Position numbers and translations under genes: made by a program
Notes under the pieces: model-generated
Seen by the model: only the letters and a program-made list of their open reading frames with translations
What the model was told of the DNA's origin: nothing
The model's database searches: none
Part shown: positions 1-13,320 of the stretch, one piece after another
Layout of the letters: each line of letters opens with the position of its first letter
How positions within the stretch are numbered: the stretch's first letter is position 1
Origin: Mytilus trossulus
Lineage: Eukaryota; Mollusca; Bivalvia; Mytilida; Mytilidae
Direction of reading: 5' to 3'
DNA length: 64,000 nt
Assembly (NCBI RefSeq): GCF_036588685.1
Contig: NC_086374.1
Span: 69,934,457-69,998,456 of the forward strand

Positions 1-1791
1 AGAAAGCGTTTGAGAACTTTTGATTGAAGTGCCCATAAATATGTCATTGAAATAAGTAATAAAATATCATATCAGTCCAGGGATAATTTAATGCTAATAA
101 CATTGAACTTTCCATAATACATATTAAGATACCTATCATTTTAAACTTTCGTGCTAACTCGTATTATCTCGAAGTTCTTATACTTAAAGGTCGAAAGGAA
201 CGAGATTAAATCAAAACATTAACAAAAAGTTGATAGCATTATCTTAAATTTGACAAATATGTACATAATCTAACAATATACGAGGGTCTGTATGCATGGT
301 GTCCTTCATTTCTTAAATCTTTAACTTTTGCAACTATTTTTATTTATCTACTCTTTATTCCATTGTCTTTAATTATGTACGCCTTGTGGCAATTCCCATT
401 ACTCTCTTTATAATAATAAACCTATCAAAACTCTAATATACGCATACATGTATATCTTATCAGTGTCAACGTCCGTCTCATCAGTATTGTTTTTCGTATG
501 TAAAATGGATTTTTCTCTATTTACTGAATATGTTAAGTAAATTATGTGTGTTGTTTTGTTTGGTCGTATAACGTATGCAATCATTATGCATGTTATGCAA
601 TGCCGTCGTCCCCGGACCTCCACTCTGGTCCATCGCTGGAAACATGCTGTCAATTCCGGAAAAAATGTATAATTTGATTTAAACTTTCCGTACAACAGTA
701 CGGTTAATATATGAAACAGTTTAGAGCTAGGGGCAACTTGAGAAATAGAAATAAGTGGATAAGAGAATTTAAAATGGCGAAAAACTCATTATACATTATT
801 TGAAGTTAGACATTTCGGAATTATTTCAGAATACACGGTCAACTCCCCCCTCCCAACAGGTTCTACTTACCTGCCATACAACACCACCGAGATGAGTACT
901 TGAAAAAATTCTTTTATCAGTATAAAATAAATATTTTTAAGGTGGATTTCTTGACAAACAATAGACGTTTTACCTACCTTAATATTAGAAAAATAACTTC
1001 CCATTACATCTACTAGTCCATTGTAAACAAAACATTGGAGTAAACAAAGGTGAGGAAGTTAATACCTTACAACCCGTGTATACGAGTACACACTTTAAAG
1101 TTTCTATCGACCACTTTTAAAAGTCTCGACTTAAGTGGATGTGTATTCACCATATTATCGGTGTCATTCGTTTATTATAATATAAAATCTAATACGCTAA
1201 TGTAACATGGAGTTTACTTTTTTTTTCAAATTTCACGTTCTTTATCACATGATTATTGTAATATATCATGCAGACACATAAAGTGGTACAAGAGCAAAGT
1301 CTGTCCTCTTGGTATGTTTTTTCTTTAAGTAGACATGGTATATGCATCTAGTGTTGGTTTATACATCATGTACATGTAGTACTAGTTTATTAACAATCTG
1401 CGAAGGTCATCAGTCGACACTGAGCATCAGTACACATGTCAAATTAATTAACATCTACAGCATTTTGCAGATAAACAAAGGTTGATGAAAATTACAGTGC
1501 CAAGTAATTAACAAGACATTAATTATTATATTTTAGGGAGCAGTAACAATGTTTTCGTACAATACAATTTATTAATGATATCTTCTATTATTCAAGTGGC
1601 CGCACATCGGCTGTAACTAATGATGTACATAAGATACTTGATTGCTCTATCTAAATTACAACTGAATGTATCAATACGTGTTTGTGGCGAATACATCGTG
1701 TATAAGCAACCTTCCTCTAAATATCGCCATTAAATATTTCGATATAAAAATTGTAAACGCATAGTAATATAAACTTTTGAAGCGAAGATAT
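1..1791. other. AT-rich intergenic DNA
   Basis: No supported gene. Open frames here are short, lack family resemblance and are not flanked by convincing splice sites. The stretch is AT-rich with scattered homopolymer runs and no obvious tandem structure. Confidence 0.5.
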
Positions 1792-2394
1792 GTCTCGCCT
1801 GTCTGCTTAAAATTCAGAAAAAGACAACCCAATGATCAGCAACATTTCAAATAAATTCAAAGTCGCTGGAATATGAACTAGCTAGAGACAATTTAACGAC
1901 TTCGAAATGGTGGCCAAACTGAGATATACATACAGCAATGTATCTTTAAAAAAATTATCGTTGTCTATCTATCGCAAGAATTATCATGGATCAAACTGAC
2001 TTAAGCAGAAACTTAACATTGAGAATTGGTAATAAATTTGAAGTCATTGGACAATGAACAAAGGGACAGGGACTCAAAAATAGTCGTTAAATAGAAATGA
2101 ACAAACAGTCATTCAACGTCATAAAACATCATTTATTTATCTCCAGTGGCTCCAATAAAAACAAATTAAGCAGAAATTTAAACTTAACACTGAAAAATGA
2201 TGATTAATGCAAAGTTACTGTTCTGTTACCTAGGGAACAGGACCCTAAAAAGTCGTCCAACTGATATGTACCTATATACAACAAATCATTGATATTTTAC
2301 AAGTTGAATTTTTCAAACTAACCTAAGTTGAAAACTTACCAACCACTCGTCATCAAAGCAACACATATGTCTTGCCTTCCGTTGCAGGCGAGAC
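1792..2394. repeat. Putative inverted-repeat element with GTCTCGCCTG ends
   Basis: The left edge reads GTCTCGCCTG and the right edge reads CAGGCGAGAC, a 10-bp terminal inverted repeat about 600 bp apart. The interior contains about three diverged copies of a ~200-bp segment, each with wording like TTAAGCAGAAA and a later GGACAGGGAC or GGAACAGGAC. No clean target-site duplication is visible at the edges, so this may be a degraded non-autonomous element or a repeated module. There is no coding content. Confidence 0.4.
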
Positions 2395-2989
2395 AAAACC
2401 CGATTATTTTTTTTTGTTACTTGTTTCTTTATAGTATCTGCTGTTAATTTTTTATTACTTTTTATCATTTTTTTTGGTGATATTTCGAAAAGTACTCACG
2501 TCTAAAACCTTTTGAACAGATTGCAACACACTTGAATTTAAATCCGCTGTGCCCCTTCTTCAAACGAACAACAATGATGTCGTTATTGTATATAAAATAG
2601 GACAATACGATTGATTCCTTTAAGAAATGTTAAAACAAATTTTGTCCAAACAATCTTGTTTTAAATTGAAGTTACATAATATTAACAATTTGACATAACA
2701 TATTAATACAATTGTATAATTAATAGGATTCGGAGATAAAACATTGTCTGCCCCCAGTAAAGTACAAATGTACATGTATTTCGTGTGATCCTTACATGGA
2801 TTTAATACAAATTATAATGTTATACGTGAAATACTCCCCTAAATAAATAAACATCCACTGCAGAGAAGATTCAGTTAGAGGAAACATATTTATAAAATTC
2901 ATAAAGTTATGGAATTGATGAAAAAATTAAACGATTTCGATTGATTTTTTTAGTTGTTTTCTTATTTTGCACTTTTACGCCATTGTCTC

Positions 2990-3290
2990 AAGTTATGGGA
3001 GGATTGGCTCCTCCAAACATGTACAATCCATATTCTGTATGTGCCTGTACCATGTAAGTAAAACTATAGCTACGTTGGTAAATGTCTGTCATATTTATTT
3101 TTTGAAAATTGGTTTGTTATCAATCAGACTGATAGTTCTCATAATTTAAAAGTCGGGGTCTTAGTAGCCGACTATACTGCATTGGTTTTCTCATTTGGTA
3201 GCCTATACTTGCTTACATTTACTTCATTGAATTGTATTGGATAGTTGTCTCAATGGGGATCATAACACATCTGATTGTGTTTTTTTCAAA
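2990..3290 (+). repeat. Diverged copy of a dispersed mussel repeat
   Basis: The 3' part, around TAGTTGTCTCAATGGGGATCA, resembles the end of the dispersed repeat seen more intact at 22200-22577 and 36165-36452, where the wording is CAGTTGTCTCATTGGCAATC. The 5' part is too diverged to align by eye. Short open frames across it are not believable genes. Confidence 0.35.
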
Positions 3291-3439
3291 ATTATTATTA
3301 ACACGATCCCCATCGAAAACCAGAAACTATCTCATAAGCACTGGAAGGTTAATCAGATCATCCTGCTTCGCATTGGGAATCCGCCATGTTACCCATAATT
3401 ATGAGTCTTATTCGGTAGATTATATTGGAGGAAGAGAGA

Positions 3440-4090
3440 CACAATTGTGCTAAGAACGATTGGAACTTATCTGTCGTCATCTGTGAAACAGATATTCCAT
3501 AAATGTCAACCAACTCGTGATGACGTCCGTATAATTTTCAAATGGATACTTCTACCAGACAGCAAAAACAGAGAATGTAAACAAATTAAAGGCATTGTGT
3601 ATATGTTGATTAATTTAGAAAAAAAAGACGAGAAGTTCTTTGACATAACCATGGTTCATCAACATTTGCTCAGACACTGGTGATGTTTTACAAAGTCTGA
3701 GTACCAGCTGCAAGCTCTTGAATAACGAATGGGTTGGAAATGTATATCCCATATGCAGGTGAAGTTCTGAAGATTCTAATACTGAGATGACATAATCTAC
3801 TTATATCCAAATTTGGGGTACAAGTCTAAACGTGGGACAGGAGAAGCCGTGTATGTTGTTTCTTTGATTTCTTGTTGTAGATGTTATATTATTGGAACTC
3901 AATCAGAAAAAAATTGGAATGTTAATTGAAAGAACATCATCAATTATCTGAATGTGTAATTGAATGTTCTGGCTTCTTTGATCTTCTTACTTTTGACGAG
4001 TGTCTGAAGGAACTCCGACTGATTAAGATAAGAAGAGGTTGGCAAGGAGGCACGCACAGTTCATTCCGATAGGAATACCGACAATTTGTT
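3440..4090 (-). pseudogene. Decayed reverse transcriptase fragment
   Basis: On the minus strand, 4085-4035 reads VGIPIGMNCACLLANLF, the GIP-G-N-AP-LA-LF block of a retroelement reverse transcriptase. About 100 bp further on, 3950-3920 gives IDDVLSIN, matching the catalytic (Y/I)IDD motif. The frame is broken between the two motifs by stops and small indels. Downstream sequence still suggests the thumb region, for example a NHGYVKELLVF-like stretch. The plus-strand open frames over this span are shadows. This is a dead, 5'- and 3'-truncated retroelement; I cannot place it in a named clade. Confidence 0.6.
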
Positions 4091-4915
4091 GAAAAATGAG
4101 TAAAATCCATACCGCATAGTCAGATTTAAGAGTTCAGAAATGACAGATGTAAAGCATTTCAAACGAAAAAACTAACGGCCAAATTTATGAATAAAATAAT
4201 GAACGAAAAACAAGCATGATATATAGCAACAAAAGACAACACCAAAATCACATGCTTATGCCTTAGGACAGGTAGGTTTACATACAGAATGTGTCAGCAT
4301 TAAACTAGTTAGCTGACGACAAATCTCCCCCTACATCAGATGCAAGTGTAAGAGTATTTAACGAAAGTACAAACTATAAAACAAATAAGTTGAAAAGGGC
4401 CATACCCATCAGATTGATACAAAGCAAAACATGTGTGACGGTGTACTTATATATCCCCACAACAAAACAGACACTAAATACAGATCTAAAAGTACTCGAA
4501 GTTACTGACAACTAGTTCAAAGCCTATAACAACTAATAAATGGTAAATAAATTAGAATGTATTTGGCCTTTTTTACTTTTTTAAACTCGAGCATCACTGG
4601 TGAGTCTATTTTAGCTAAATCAGAATTGTGATATAAAAAGAGGCGACTATAAGTGCGTTTGGAAAAGATGCAGGAATACAAATTATATATATTAAAAAGA
4701 AAAGCGATAAAAAATCTCAATAGATCATTCTGAGTGCATCAATTGACATGGTAAAACGAAATATTTCGGATTTTTTCCAAACAAGCTTTGTTAACCTTTA
4801 CGGAAACAGACGAAAATGTCCATAACAATACTTATATAGATTTATATAGAGTACCATATTGATTAAATAGTGTCTGCAGCCACAGCATGTTCTTTTCATA
4901 ATACGTACTGTTTCA
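4091..4915. other. AT-rich intergenic DNA
   Basis: No gene or repeat structure could be supported here. Confidence 0.4.
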
Positions 4916-5066
4916 AGTGGCGGATCCAGAAATCTTCATAAGTGGGGGCCACTGACTGCCTAAGAAGGGCCCGTTCCAGTCATGCTTCAGGGATTTCCTA
5001 TATAATCAACCACATTTATCCCTCAAAAAGAAGGGGCCGTGTCCTCCTCATAAATCCGCCTCTGGT
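4916..5066. repeat. Short inverted-repeat (MITE-like) element
   Basis: The left edge AGTGGCGGATCCAG and the right edge AAATCCGCCTCTGG are imperfect inverted copies about 150 bp apart. The interior holds GGGGGCCACTGA and GAAGGGGCCGTG, also partly self-complementary. It has the look of a small non-autonomous DNA transposon or foldback repeat. The open frame at 4942-5172 runs across it and is not considered a gene. Confidence 0.45.
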
Positions 5067-6485
5067 TTCTCAAGATTTCCCCCACCATTTTTCACAATTC
5101 CCATCCGATAGTGAAAATTTGTTCTCCTCACTCAAGAGAGGTCTGACTCAGTTCTCGGCATATGATTGGTAAAATTTAGTTATGATTGGTTACTTCTGAA
5201 TTTCCAATTGTAACTGCATGAAAAAAGGAGACCATTTCCGATGGCGTCATATATAAAGAACACAACTTTCGGAAAATCTTGGAAATGGAAGGGGATAAAA
5301 CTGAGAAACAGATTCCTCTCGAGTGGAAAAATTTATATATTATATTACATATTATCGTATGTGTGATGTTTCCTTAAATGGCATGTTAGATGTTATATAT
5401 CAAGTAAAGTTTTCGTAAAAATGATAGTAATATCAAGGTTTCAAAGACAATTGACATCTGATGAAGAAATGGATACATATAAAACATTTATTTAAAAAGG
5501 TTTTAACATTTAAAAAGACTATCACAATCCTGCATGTGTATGTGACATTATGTACACAATGACTATGTATATATTAAGACAGTTTAAACAATTCATAAAA
5601 CTATATAATGAGATTCCTAATCCGTCAAATTTTAAACGAATAACCACATTTGGAAAATATAAATAACATATTATAAATTATTTGCTTAAGGATGTGCACC
5701 TCTGAGGAGCCTAAAATTTATAGAATTACACTTTTTTTTAACCTGATTTTTGGGTTTGTAAGACTGTTACAAAATAATCTGCGAAGAAAAAATCATATGG
5801 TGGTGCACTTCTTTTTATTGATACGGCACTTTAAAAATGCCCAATTTTGATGATTTTACCGTTTTTCATCGATTTTTACTTATTTTTGGGCTATTGTCGT
5901 GAAAAAAATCACAGTTTCACAATTTAACTTTTTTCATACTTTCTATAAAGATGAAGTGGACCCATCTAAATAAATTTTACTTAAAAAAACTATAGGAAGT
6001 GCTTACATACGAAAGTTTTATCATATTTTGACGCTTTTTTTGTGTAAAATTTACCATGATGTCAATTTTGTATTTTTGTGATTTTTTTCAGTTTTAAGAA
6101 CAAATTGCATATTACTTATTTTTTTTTGTTATAAATGATTGAAAAAATATGTATTTAAGAAATTTGAAAAGACCAAAATGATACGGGATGTACGTAGTTC
6201 TTGTAAAATCATTTTTTGTATCCCTAACCCGTTTTCTCAAATTTTGGCTGAAAATACTAACTTGATTGGTCGTAAAATTTGAAAACTAGATTACTAAAAA
6301 ATCATTCATTGTAATTACACAATTTTTTCACAGTGTTATGTTTGATTATAATATTTTTGAAATTCATTAATATTTTCCACATGTATCACAAGTCTCGGAT
6401 TAATTCAAGAACGAGATTTCAACGAGACTGGACGAGACTGAAAAGTCAGAAGAATACATCTTCTATTTTATATTAATGCATTTCC
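5067..6485. other. Intergenic DNA downstream of gene B
   Basis: This stretch is AT-rich with many T runs, especially 5690-6360. No gene, tandem repeat or clear inverted repeat was found. It lies 3' of the last exon of claudin-like gene B, so its right end probably includes that transcript's 3' untranslated region, but I see no unambiguous AATAAA close to the stop. Confidence 0.4.
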
Positions 6486-6661
6486 TCAAAAGGTTCCGTT
6501 CCCTTCAGCACAAAGACATAATCCCACCACGAAAATAAGAACTTGTAAGCCGAGATTCGACGCACAGAAAATAAAGGAAGTACTAAGGTCCATCGATGTT
6601 TTTCTACTGACATCACCATGCTGTGATCCATAAATGGCTGTAGACAAAAACGTACAAAAAC
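6486..6661 (-). CDS. Claudin/PMP22-like membrane protein, gene B exon 3 (terminal)
   Basis: Last coding exon of gene B. The acceptor reads TTTGTTTGTTTTAG followed by GTTTTTGTACG, and the exon ends at a TGA at 6486-6488. It is entered in phase 1, as in gene A. It encodes the end of membrane helix 3 (GFCTFLSTAIYG), a short loop (SQHGDVSRKT) and helix 4 (around NLGLQVLIFVVGLCLC), ending with a short hydrophilic tail AEGNGTF. It aligns residue by residue with gene A exon 3: TFLS-IYG-HGDVS and IFCA-NLGLQ are shared. Confidence 0.8.
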
Positions 6662-7028
6662 CTAAAACAAACAAAACAAACAAAATAAATTCTTTTAAAT
6701 AGTAACAAGTACTAAACAATTATTTCATGACCCTTTTCTGCAACGTTTAGAGAGCTTTCCACGTTCTCTGCACGCTTAGAACTCTCGAAAAACGCTTTCA
6801 GGGGTTTATAGATGACTGTTTCGAAATTTCTATCCCTGTCTAAAACGCAATAATTTTCAATGGCAGTTCACAAAATTTGAGTGGTTCGCATTTTGCGCGT
6901 TACAAAAATAACTTGCTTTATCTCTCCAACATATTTCCCAGTGGCAGTTCAAAGTTCACACAAATCATCTCGGGCGACTCGTCCTGAATATGCAAAAAGC
7001 CATGTAATATTTACAACTGGACATTTAT

Positions 7029-7306
7029 AAGGTGGTAACTCACACTACAGGGAGATAAATCTTTAAAATCAGCTAAACGCTAAAATCACGTTGTATTGTT
7101 ATTAGGAAGTATTAAGCTTTTAAATGATCAACATCAGTGTTGGTCAAACTGCTAGATATCCAATGACATTTTTCGGCGAAAGTGTAATTCAAGTGTTTTC
7201 AAAATTATATATATCTTTTCAAAGGGTCAAAATAAAAATATTTTGTCAATTTAATGAAAATTAAACGAGCTAAAACAGTTTTAGTCAAGGTGTTTAGTAC
7301 CACCTT
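7029..7306. repeat. MITE-like element with AAGGTGGTA ends (copy 1)
   Basis: A 278-bp element in intron 2 of gene B begins AAGGTGGTA and ends TACCACCTT. Next to the left end is CACTACAGGGAGATAA. The same two blocks recur, reversed, in the copy at 27465-27721 and again at 63771-63962. It is non-coding, and its small size and inverted ends suggest a non-autonomous DNA transposon. Confidence 0.7.
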
Positions 7307-8112
7307 AAGTAAACAACAATTGATCTGGTTTGGTATAACCCTTACGAACATTTCACTCTTTAAAATGGGGGAACTTGCTGCGTTTTGATTGTAACGATTG
7401 TCTGAATTTTCGTTTAAGAGTTATGGAAAAAACTATATGCCAAGACGAATCAATAAATCAGCTCTTAGACAAATTCATCCATAAAACAACAAAATTGCGA
7501 AAATTAATTAAAATTTTTAAATATCAACGACCTGCCGTTCATTTTTTGTTTGTTTGTTGTTCATTGAAATTAAATTTTCAAAAAACACAATCATTAATAT
7601 ATGGACTAGGACAGTTGCTTGATGTTCCTATTGGCTTTGTTTTGGGTATCTAAATCCTTCACCATTTAAAACAATCAGAGGTCTGTTTGAGTCGTGTTTT
7701 ATAAAGTTTTATATTCAGAACATAACTTATTTCCATTCATAAACAAATAATGGCAACCAAATATAAAACGGACATATATCATACAATAATATAAACTATA
7801 AATAATTCTTAATATGAGATTGTTCTTTGTAAGATTAAAACAAAAGCAATTTTATTTTATTATCCCATTTTTGTAGCCAATTTACCATAATGTAATTGAT
7901 TTTCTGTCCTTTTTTGTCTTCATTCAGATATTTCATACCTCATCTTTTATGAACCATTCATTTTAAAACAACTTGTAGTATAATTACTAATTCGTCTTAT
8001 ATTATTTTGACTAAAATATCTTTAAAAAACATTTAGCTGACCAGGTTTTAAGAGAAATGTCATGCAATCAAAAGAGAACAAACACATTGCCGAAGTCAAT
8101 ATAAAACCTTAC

Positions 8113-8247
8113 CAATAATTATGGTCAGAAAAGTAGACACTCTGCAAACTTGATGTAGCTTGTATATAGTGCTGATGATTGTTAAAAATATTCCAAGAAA
8201 CGCAACACATTCAATGATTAGAATAACACGTGTAGCACCAATAAAAA
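8113..8247 (-). CDS. Claudin/PMP22-like membrane protein, gene B exon 2
   Basis: This internal exon is 135 bp, exactly the length of gene A exon 2, with phase 1 at both ends. The acceptor is a T-rich tract ending TTTACAG before TTTTTATTGG; the donor is ATTATTG followed by GTAAGG. It encodes FIGATRVILIIECVAFLGIF, helix 2 with the family's conserved Arg just before the helix (compare the AARALM wording of vertebrate claudins). A short polar loop and the start of helix 3 follow. Homology to gene A is obvious in FIGATR and in the helix pattern, while the loop is more diverged. Confidence 0.8.
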
Positions 8248-8989
8248 CTGTAAAAAAAAAGGTTGAAATAGAAATATAAAAAGAGAAAGAGAGAGGTACA
8301 GTTTATAATTGTCATTTTTTACATGGCATAATGAAAAAAATGCGTTTACGTAATAATATGTTCTACTAGTTCTTCTATATCTTAAATTTTCAGTATTTTC
8401 ATTGATGAGCACATACATTTATACTCCATAATTGTTATTAAAATTCTAAGTGACAAATCGACGCAATATTATATGGAAGGGTACAATCTCGATTTTTAGT
8501 GTCGCTCACTTCTAACATTTCTACCAAGTAGTTTAATGTGGGACAATTGGAATTTTGTTATAGTGATTAATTTGTTTATATAGTGTTGATAAAGGTTATA
8601 ATAATTAGTTAATTAATGTAACTTATGAAATATGAAAAAAACCTGAACAATTATTAATATTTACATTTTTGTTATTTTGTATTTTGCGCAACAGAAGGTA
8701 CAATTGAGTAACTATCATCAAAGATGTAATATAATATGAAGTTTTAAAATTTTAGTCTTAGATGCATAATTTTTTTATAGTTTGTATTAGCTTTGAGATA
8801 GCTGTGAATACTCTATATTTCAGATCTGAACTTAGTGTCTTTGTTGTGATGTATAAGTAGCCGACAACGTCCACTCTGTGTTTTTGTTAGATGTATTTCT
8901 GTTTGAACCCATCTGATGAGATAAACGTTTTTCAAGTTATATGTATAGTTCTATACGGAAGCCGATAAGGGCCATTCAAAAAAAATATT

Positions 8990-9232
8990 TTATGTCGTTA
9001 TTACGACATAGCATGTCGTAATTTCGACATAACATGTCGTTATTACGACATCGCTATGTCGTAATTTCGACATTACATGTCGTTATAACGACATCGCTAT
9101 GTCGTAATTTCGACATAACCTGTCGTTATAACGACATCGCTATGTCGTAATTTCGACATATCATGTCGTAATAACGACATCACTATGTCGTTTTAACGAC
9201 ATTGCTATGTCGTAATAACGACATCGCTATAT
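8990..9232. repeat. Palindromic satellite, outer element left end
   Basis: About a dozen 18-bp near-palindromes of the form ATGTCGTAATTTCGACAT alternate with 3-bp spacers (AGC, AAC, CGCT). Each can fold on itself and pair with neighbours. Confidence 0.85.
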
Positions 9233-9261
9233 TTAAAAGAATATGTATTATGATTGGCAAG

Positions 9262-11548
9262 TACGGAAGCCGATAAGGGCCATTCAAAAAAATAATTTCA
9301 TGTCGTTATTACGACAAAGCATGTCATAATTTCGACATAACATGTCGTTATTACGACATCGCTATGTCGTAATTTCGACATAACATGTCGTTTAACGACA
9401 TCGCTATGTCGTAATTTCGACATATCATGTCGTAATAACGACATCACTATGTCGTTTTAACGACATAGCTATGTCGTAATAACGACATCGCTATATTTAA
9501 AAGAATATGTATTATGATTGGCAAGAGACTAAATGACAAAGAAATTAACAATTATACGTCATCATAATGTCCCCGATAATTATAAAAGCCCCCGCATGGT
9601 CAGCTATAAAAGAGGGAAGAAAGTTACCAGAGGGAGAGTCCCAGAAATGCTGTGTGGCAGACAGTGTTATTATTCAATTATTAGCTCCCTTGGTAAAACT
9701 CCAAATTTCATATTTAATGTATTCTATTGTTAAATAATTTCCATGAAGCTTAATAAGTATATATTTGTTAATTGCATAGCTTTTGCTATTTGAATTCATT
9801 GGCTAAAGATATTTATTTATATTGTAAAGTTTAATATTTGCATCGTCGCAAAATCTTTGGTTACCTTCTTTGGATACCTTCAGTGATAAACTTATATATG
9901 TTATAGATACCATTTTAAATTACCATTGCCCATAGTGCTAGGGCTGTACAGTCAAACAATTTCGTATAGATTTACAAGTTACCGGTCGTAGAATAGTTAT
10001 GCAGTCACACATGTTGGAAGAATGAAATGTGGAATTATTAGAGGACCGAAATTGTACAACCAAGTCAAGCCAAGCTTTCCATCTCCCTTAAAATAAGCGC
10101 AAACTACATGGCTTCTTGGTATAAGGGTGTATTGTAGTATTGATAGCTCTATTTCTACTTTCAAACGTTGGGCACGCGCGATGTTCCTACAACCCCTTGG
10201 ATTTAAAACAGAATCTTCGAAATGTCATCCGCAAAACAAAATAAAATTTTTAATGTTAGAAAACACGAACCAATATTATTGCATATTATAGTAGAAAATG
10301 AATAAAAATAGTAAGACAATAATAATATCTAACAAAAGTTCAAATATTTGCCTCATGTGAGTTCAAATATTGCTGATTCAATAAAATCTTCTCTACACAA
10401 TCGTTTTTCAAACCGTAGCCAATTTGTCTAAGTTGATATTTCATTTTTCAAAGCAGTTAAGGCGTATTTTTTTTATAATTGATCAAAACAAAAATTAGAT
10501 ATACGAAGAGTAAAAAATGTCAAGATTCTTTCCTTATTAACAACATATTTGGGTCTTAAAGGAATAAAATGCTTCCATACATTACAAAACGGTAGCAAAT
10601 TTTTCCAAATGTCTGAAAACGTCTAAAATCTTAAAGACGCTAATTTCCGACGTTAAATGTGCTAACGTTTCAATTAAATGTTTATGATAATTAAAACAAA
10701 TTGTGTTATGAAATTTGGAGAAAGATTTTAATGATTGCTGCCGAAAAAAATAGTGCATGTTGCTAAAGACCCCCCCCCCCCCCTTTCCCCCCCGGGGAAA
10801 TAGGTTCGACACAGGTTAAATTTTGCATTTTTTATTAATTGAAATTTATGTTACGGAAGTACTCCGAAATACTTTACGATTTGTCCTGCTATTTCGTGAT
10901 GAAATTAATTCCTCCATATTTTTTTTATAAAATATATAAGTTTCTCACTGAAGGTATTCAAAGAAGGTATCCAAAGATTTTGCGACGATGCAAATATTAA
11001 ACTTTACAATATAAATAAATATCTTTAACCAATGAATTCAAATAGCAAAAGCTATGCAATTAACAAATATATACTTATTAAGCGTCATATAAATTATTTA
11101 ACAATAAAATGCATTAAATATGAAATTTGGAGTTTTACCGAGGGAGCTAATAAATGAATAATAACACTGTCTGCAACACAGCATTTCGGGGACTCTCCCT
11201 CTGGTATCTTTCCTCCCTCTTTTATAGCTGACTATGCGGGGGCTTTTCTTATTATTGGGGGCATTATGATGACGTATAGTTGTTAATATCTGTGTCCTTT
11301 AGTCTCTTGCCAATCATAATACATATTCTTTTATATATATAGCGATGTCGTTAAACGACATAGTGATGTCGTAATTTCGACATATCAAATCGTAATAACG
11401 ACATAGCGATGTCGTTATAACGACATGTTATGTCGAAATTACGACATAGCGATGTCGTAATAACGACATGTTATGTTGAAATTACGACATGCTATGTCGT
11501 AATAACGACATAATTTTTTTTTTTGAATGGCCCTTATCGGCTTCCGTA
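9262..11548. mobile_element. Inner TIR element nested in the outer copy
   Basis: It begins TACGGAAGCCGATAAGGGCC and ends with the exact inverse. It splits the outer element's own wording GATTGGCAAGAGACTAAAT, leaving GCAAG on both sides (9257-9261 and 11549-11553), the hallmark of an insertion with target duplication. Its arms are 9262-about 9905 and about 10925-11548 (inverted), each with a palindromic satellite (9299-9495 and 11340-11512) and about 0.4 kb of arm sequence. The 1-kb centre is colinear with 11990-13250 of the outer element but lacks several blocks of it, so it is an internally deleted, non-autonomous derivative. No coding capacity. Confidence 0.85.
11340..11512. repeat. Palindromic satellite, inner element right end
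   Basis: Array of the same 18-bp near-palindromes (e.g. ATGTCGAAATTACGACAT) leading into the inverted terminal sequence. Confidence 0.8.
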
Positions 11549-13320
11549 GCAAGAGACTAAATGACAAAGAAATTAACAATTATACGTTATCATAATGTCC
11601 CCGATAATTATAAAAGCCCCCGCATGGTCAGCTATAAAAGAGGGAAGAAAGCTTCCAGAGGGAGAGTCCCCGAAATGCTGTGTGGCAGACAGTATTATTA
11701 TTTTTAGCTCCCTTGGTAAAACTCCAAATTTCATATTTAATGTATTCTATTGTTATATAATTTACATGAAGCTTAATAAGTATATATTTGTTAATTGCAT
11801 AGCTTTTGCTATTTGAATTCATTGGTTAAAGATGGTTACAGTATTTATATTGTAAAGTTCAATATTTGCATCGTCGCAAAATCTTTGGATACCTTCTTTG
11901 AATACATTCAGTGAGAAACTTATATATGTTATAGATAGCAAATTAGATTTACACCGACCGTGCGAGGGCTGAAAAGCCAGTCAAGGTCGTTAAACACTTC
12001 CATATATTAGATTTACAAAGCCCATAGTGCAAGGGTTGTATAGTCAAACAAAGTCGTTCAGATTAACAAGTAACCGGTCGTAGAATAGCTATGCAGTCAC
12101 ACATGTTGGAAGATTGAAATGTTGAAAAAATAGAGGATTGAAATTGTACAACCACGTCAAGCCAAGCTTTCCATCTCCCTTTAAATAAGCGCAACCTACA
12201 TGGCTTCTTGGTATAAGGGTGTATTGAAGTATTGATAGCTCTATTTCTACTTTCAAACGTTGGGCACGCGCTATGTTCCTACAACCCCTAGGATTTAAAA
12301 CAGAATCTTCGAAATTTCATCCGCAAAAAAAATTAAAATGTTAGAAAACACGAACCATTATTAAAACAAATTCAATATATGTTTTGAATTATGTTTTGAA
12401 TTATGTTTTTACAGGTCTTGATCATCTCCTAAGTAACATCTAGTATATTTGAGGATTTAAAAAAGAAAGCTATGTGAAAAAAACGGATGTCCCCATCCAA
12501 CGTTACATTTATGAAAAACTGTTTTAACTCTTATGTATAGTGATCCTATTTCTTATTATCTGATCTTCTTCATTCTTGACAGGAACAACGACATATGTCG
12601 GTTCTTTGTGGCGTTAAAGCCGTTATTTTACCAAATTTCACTTGACTCGACTGCATATTATAGTAGAAAATAAATCAAAATAGTAAGACAATAATAATAA
12701 TAAGAGTTCAAATATTGCTGATTATATAAAATCTTCTCTACACAGTCGTTTTTTCAAACGGTAGCCCTTTTTGTCCAAGTTGATATTTCATTTTTCAAAG
12801 CAGTTAAGGCGTATTTTTTTTATAATTCATCAAAACAAAAGTTAGATATACGAAGAGTAAAAAATGCCAAGATTCTTTCCTTATTGACTACATATTTGGG
12901 TCTTAAAGGAATAAAATGCTTCCATACATTACAAAACGGTAGCCAATTTTTCCAAATGTCTAAAAACGATTAAAATCCTAAAGACGCTAATTTCCGACGT
13001 TAAATGTGCTAAAGTTTATGATAATTAAAACAAATCGTGTTATGAAATTTGGAGAAAGATGTTAATGATTGCTGCCGAAAAACAAATAGTGCATGTTGCT
13101 AAAGACTCTGCCCGGGGAAATAGGTTCGACACAGGTTAAATTTTGCATTTTTTATTAATTGTATAGCTTTTAACGATTTATTTAAAAGAATTTGGAAATG
13201 GGGGGAAAATCCCATTTTGTAAAATAAATTGAAATTTGTGTTACGGAAGTACTCCGAAATAGATCATTTAAAGTCGTCACTTCAATTAGGTGCAATCACC
13301 AATATCAAAACACTTAATAC

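Noticed and set aside
3232..3683. Two plus-strand frames of 73 and 78 codons
   Set aside because: The minus strand across most of this interval carries a reverse-transcriptase relic; the plus frames are shadows of it and of a diverged repeat.
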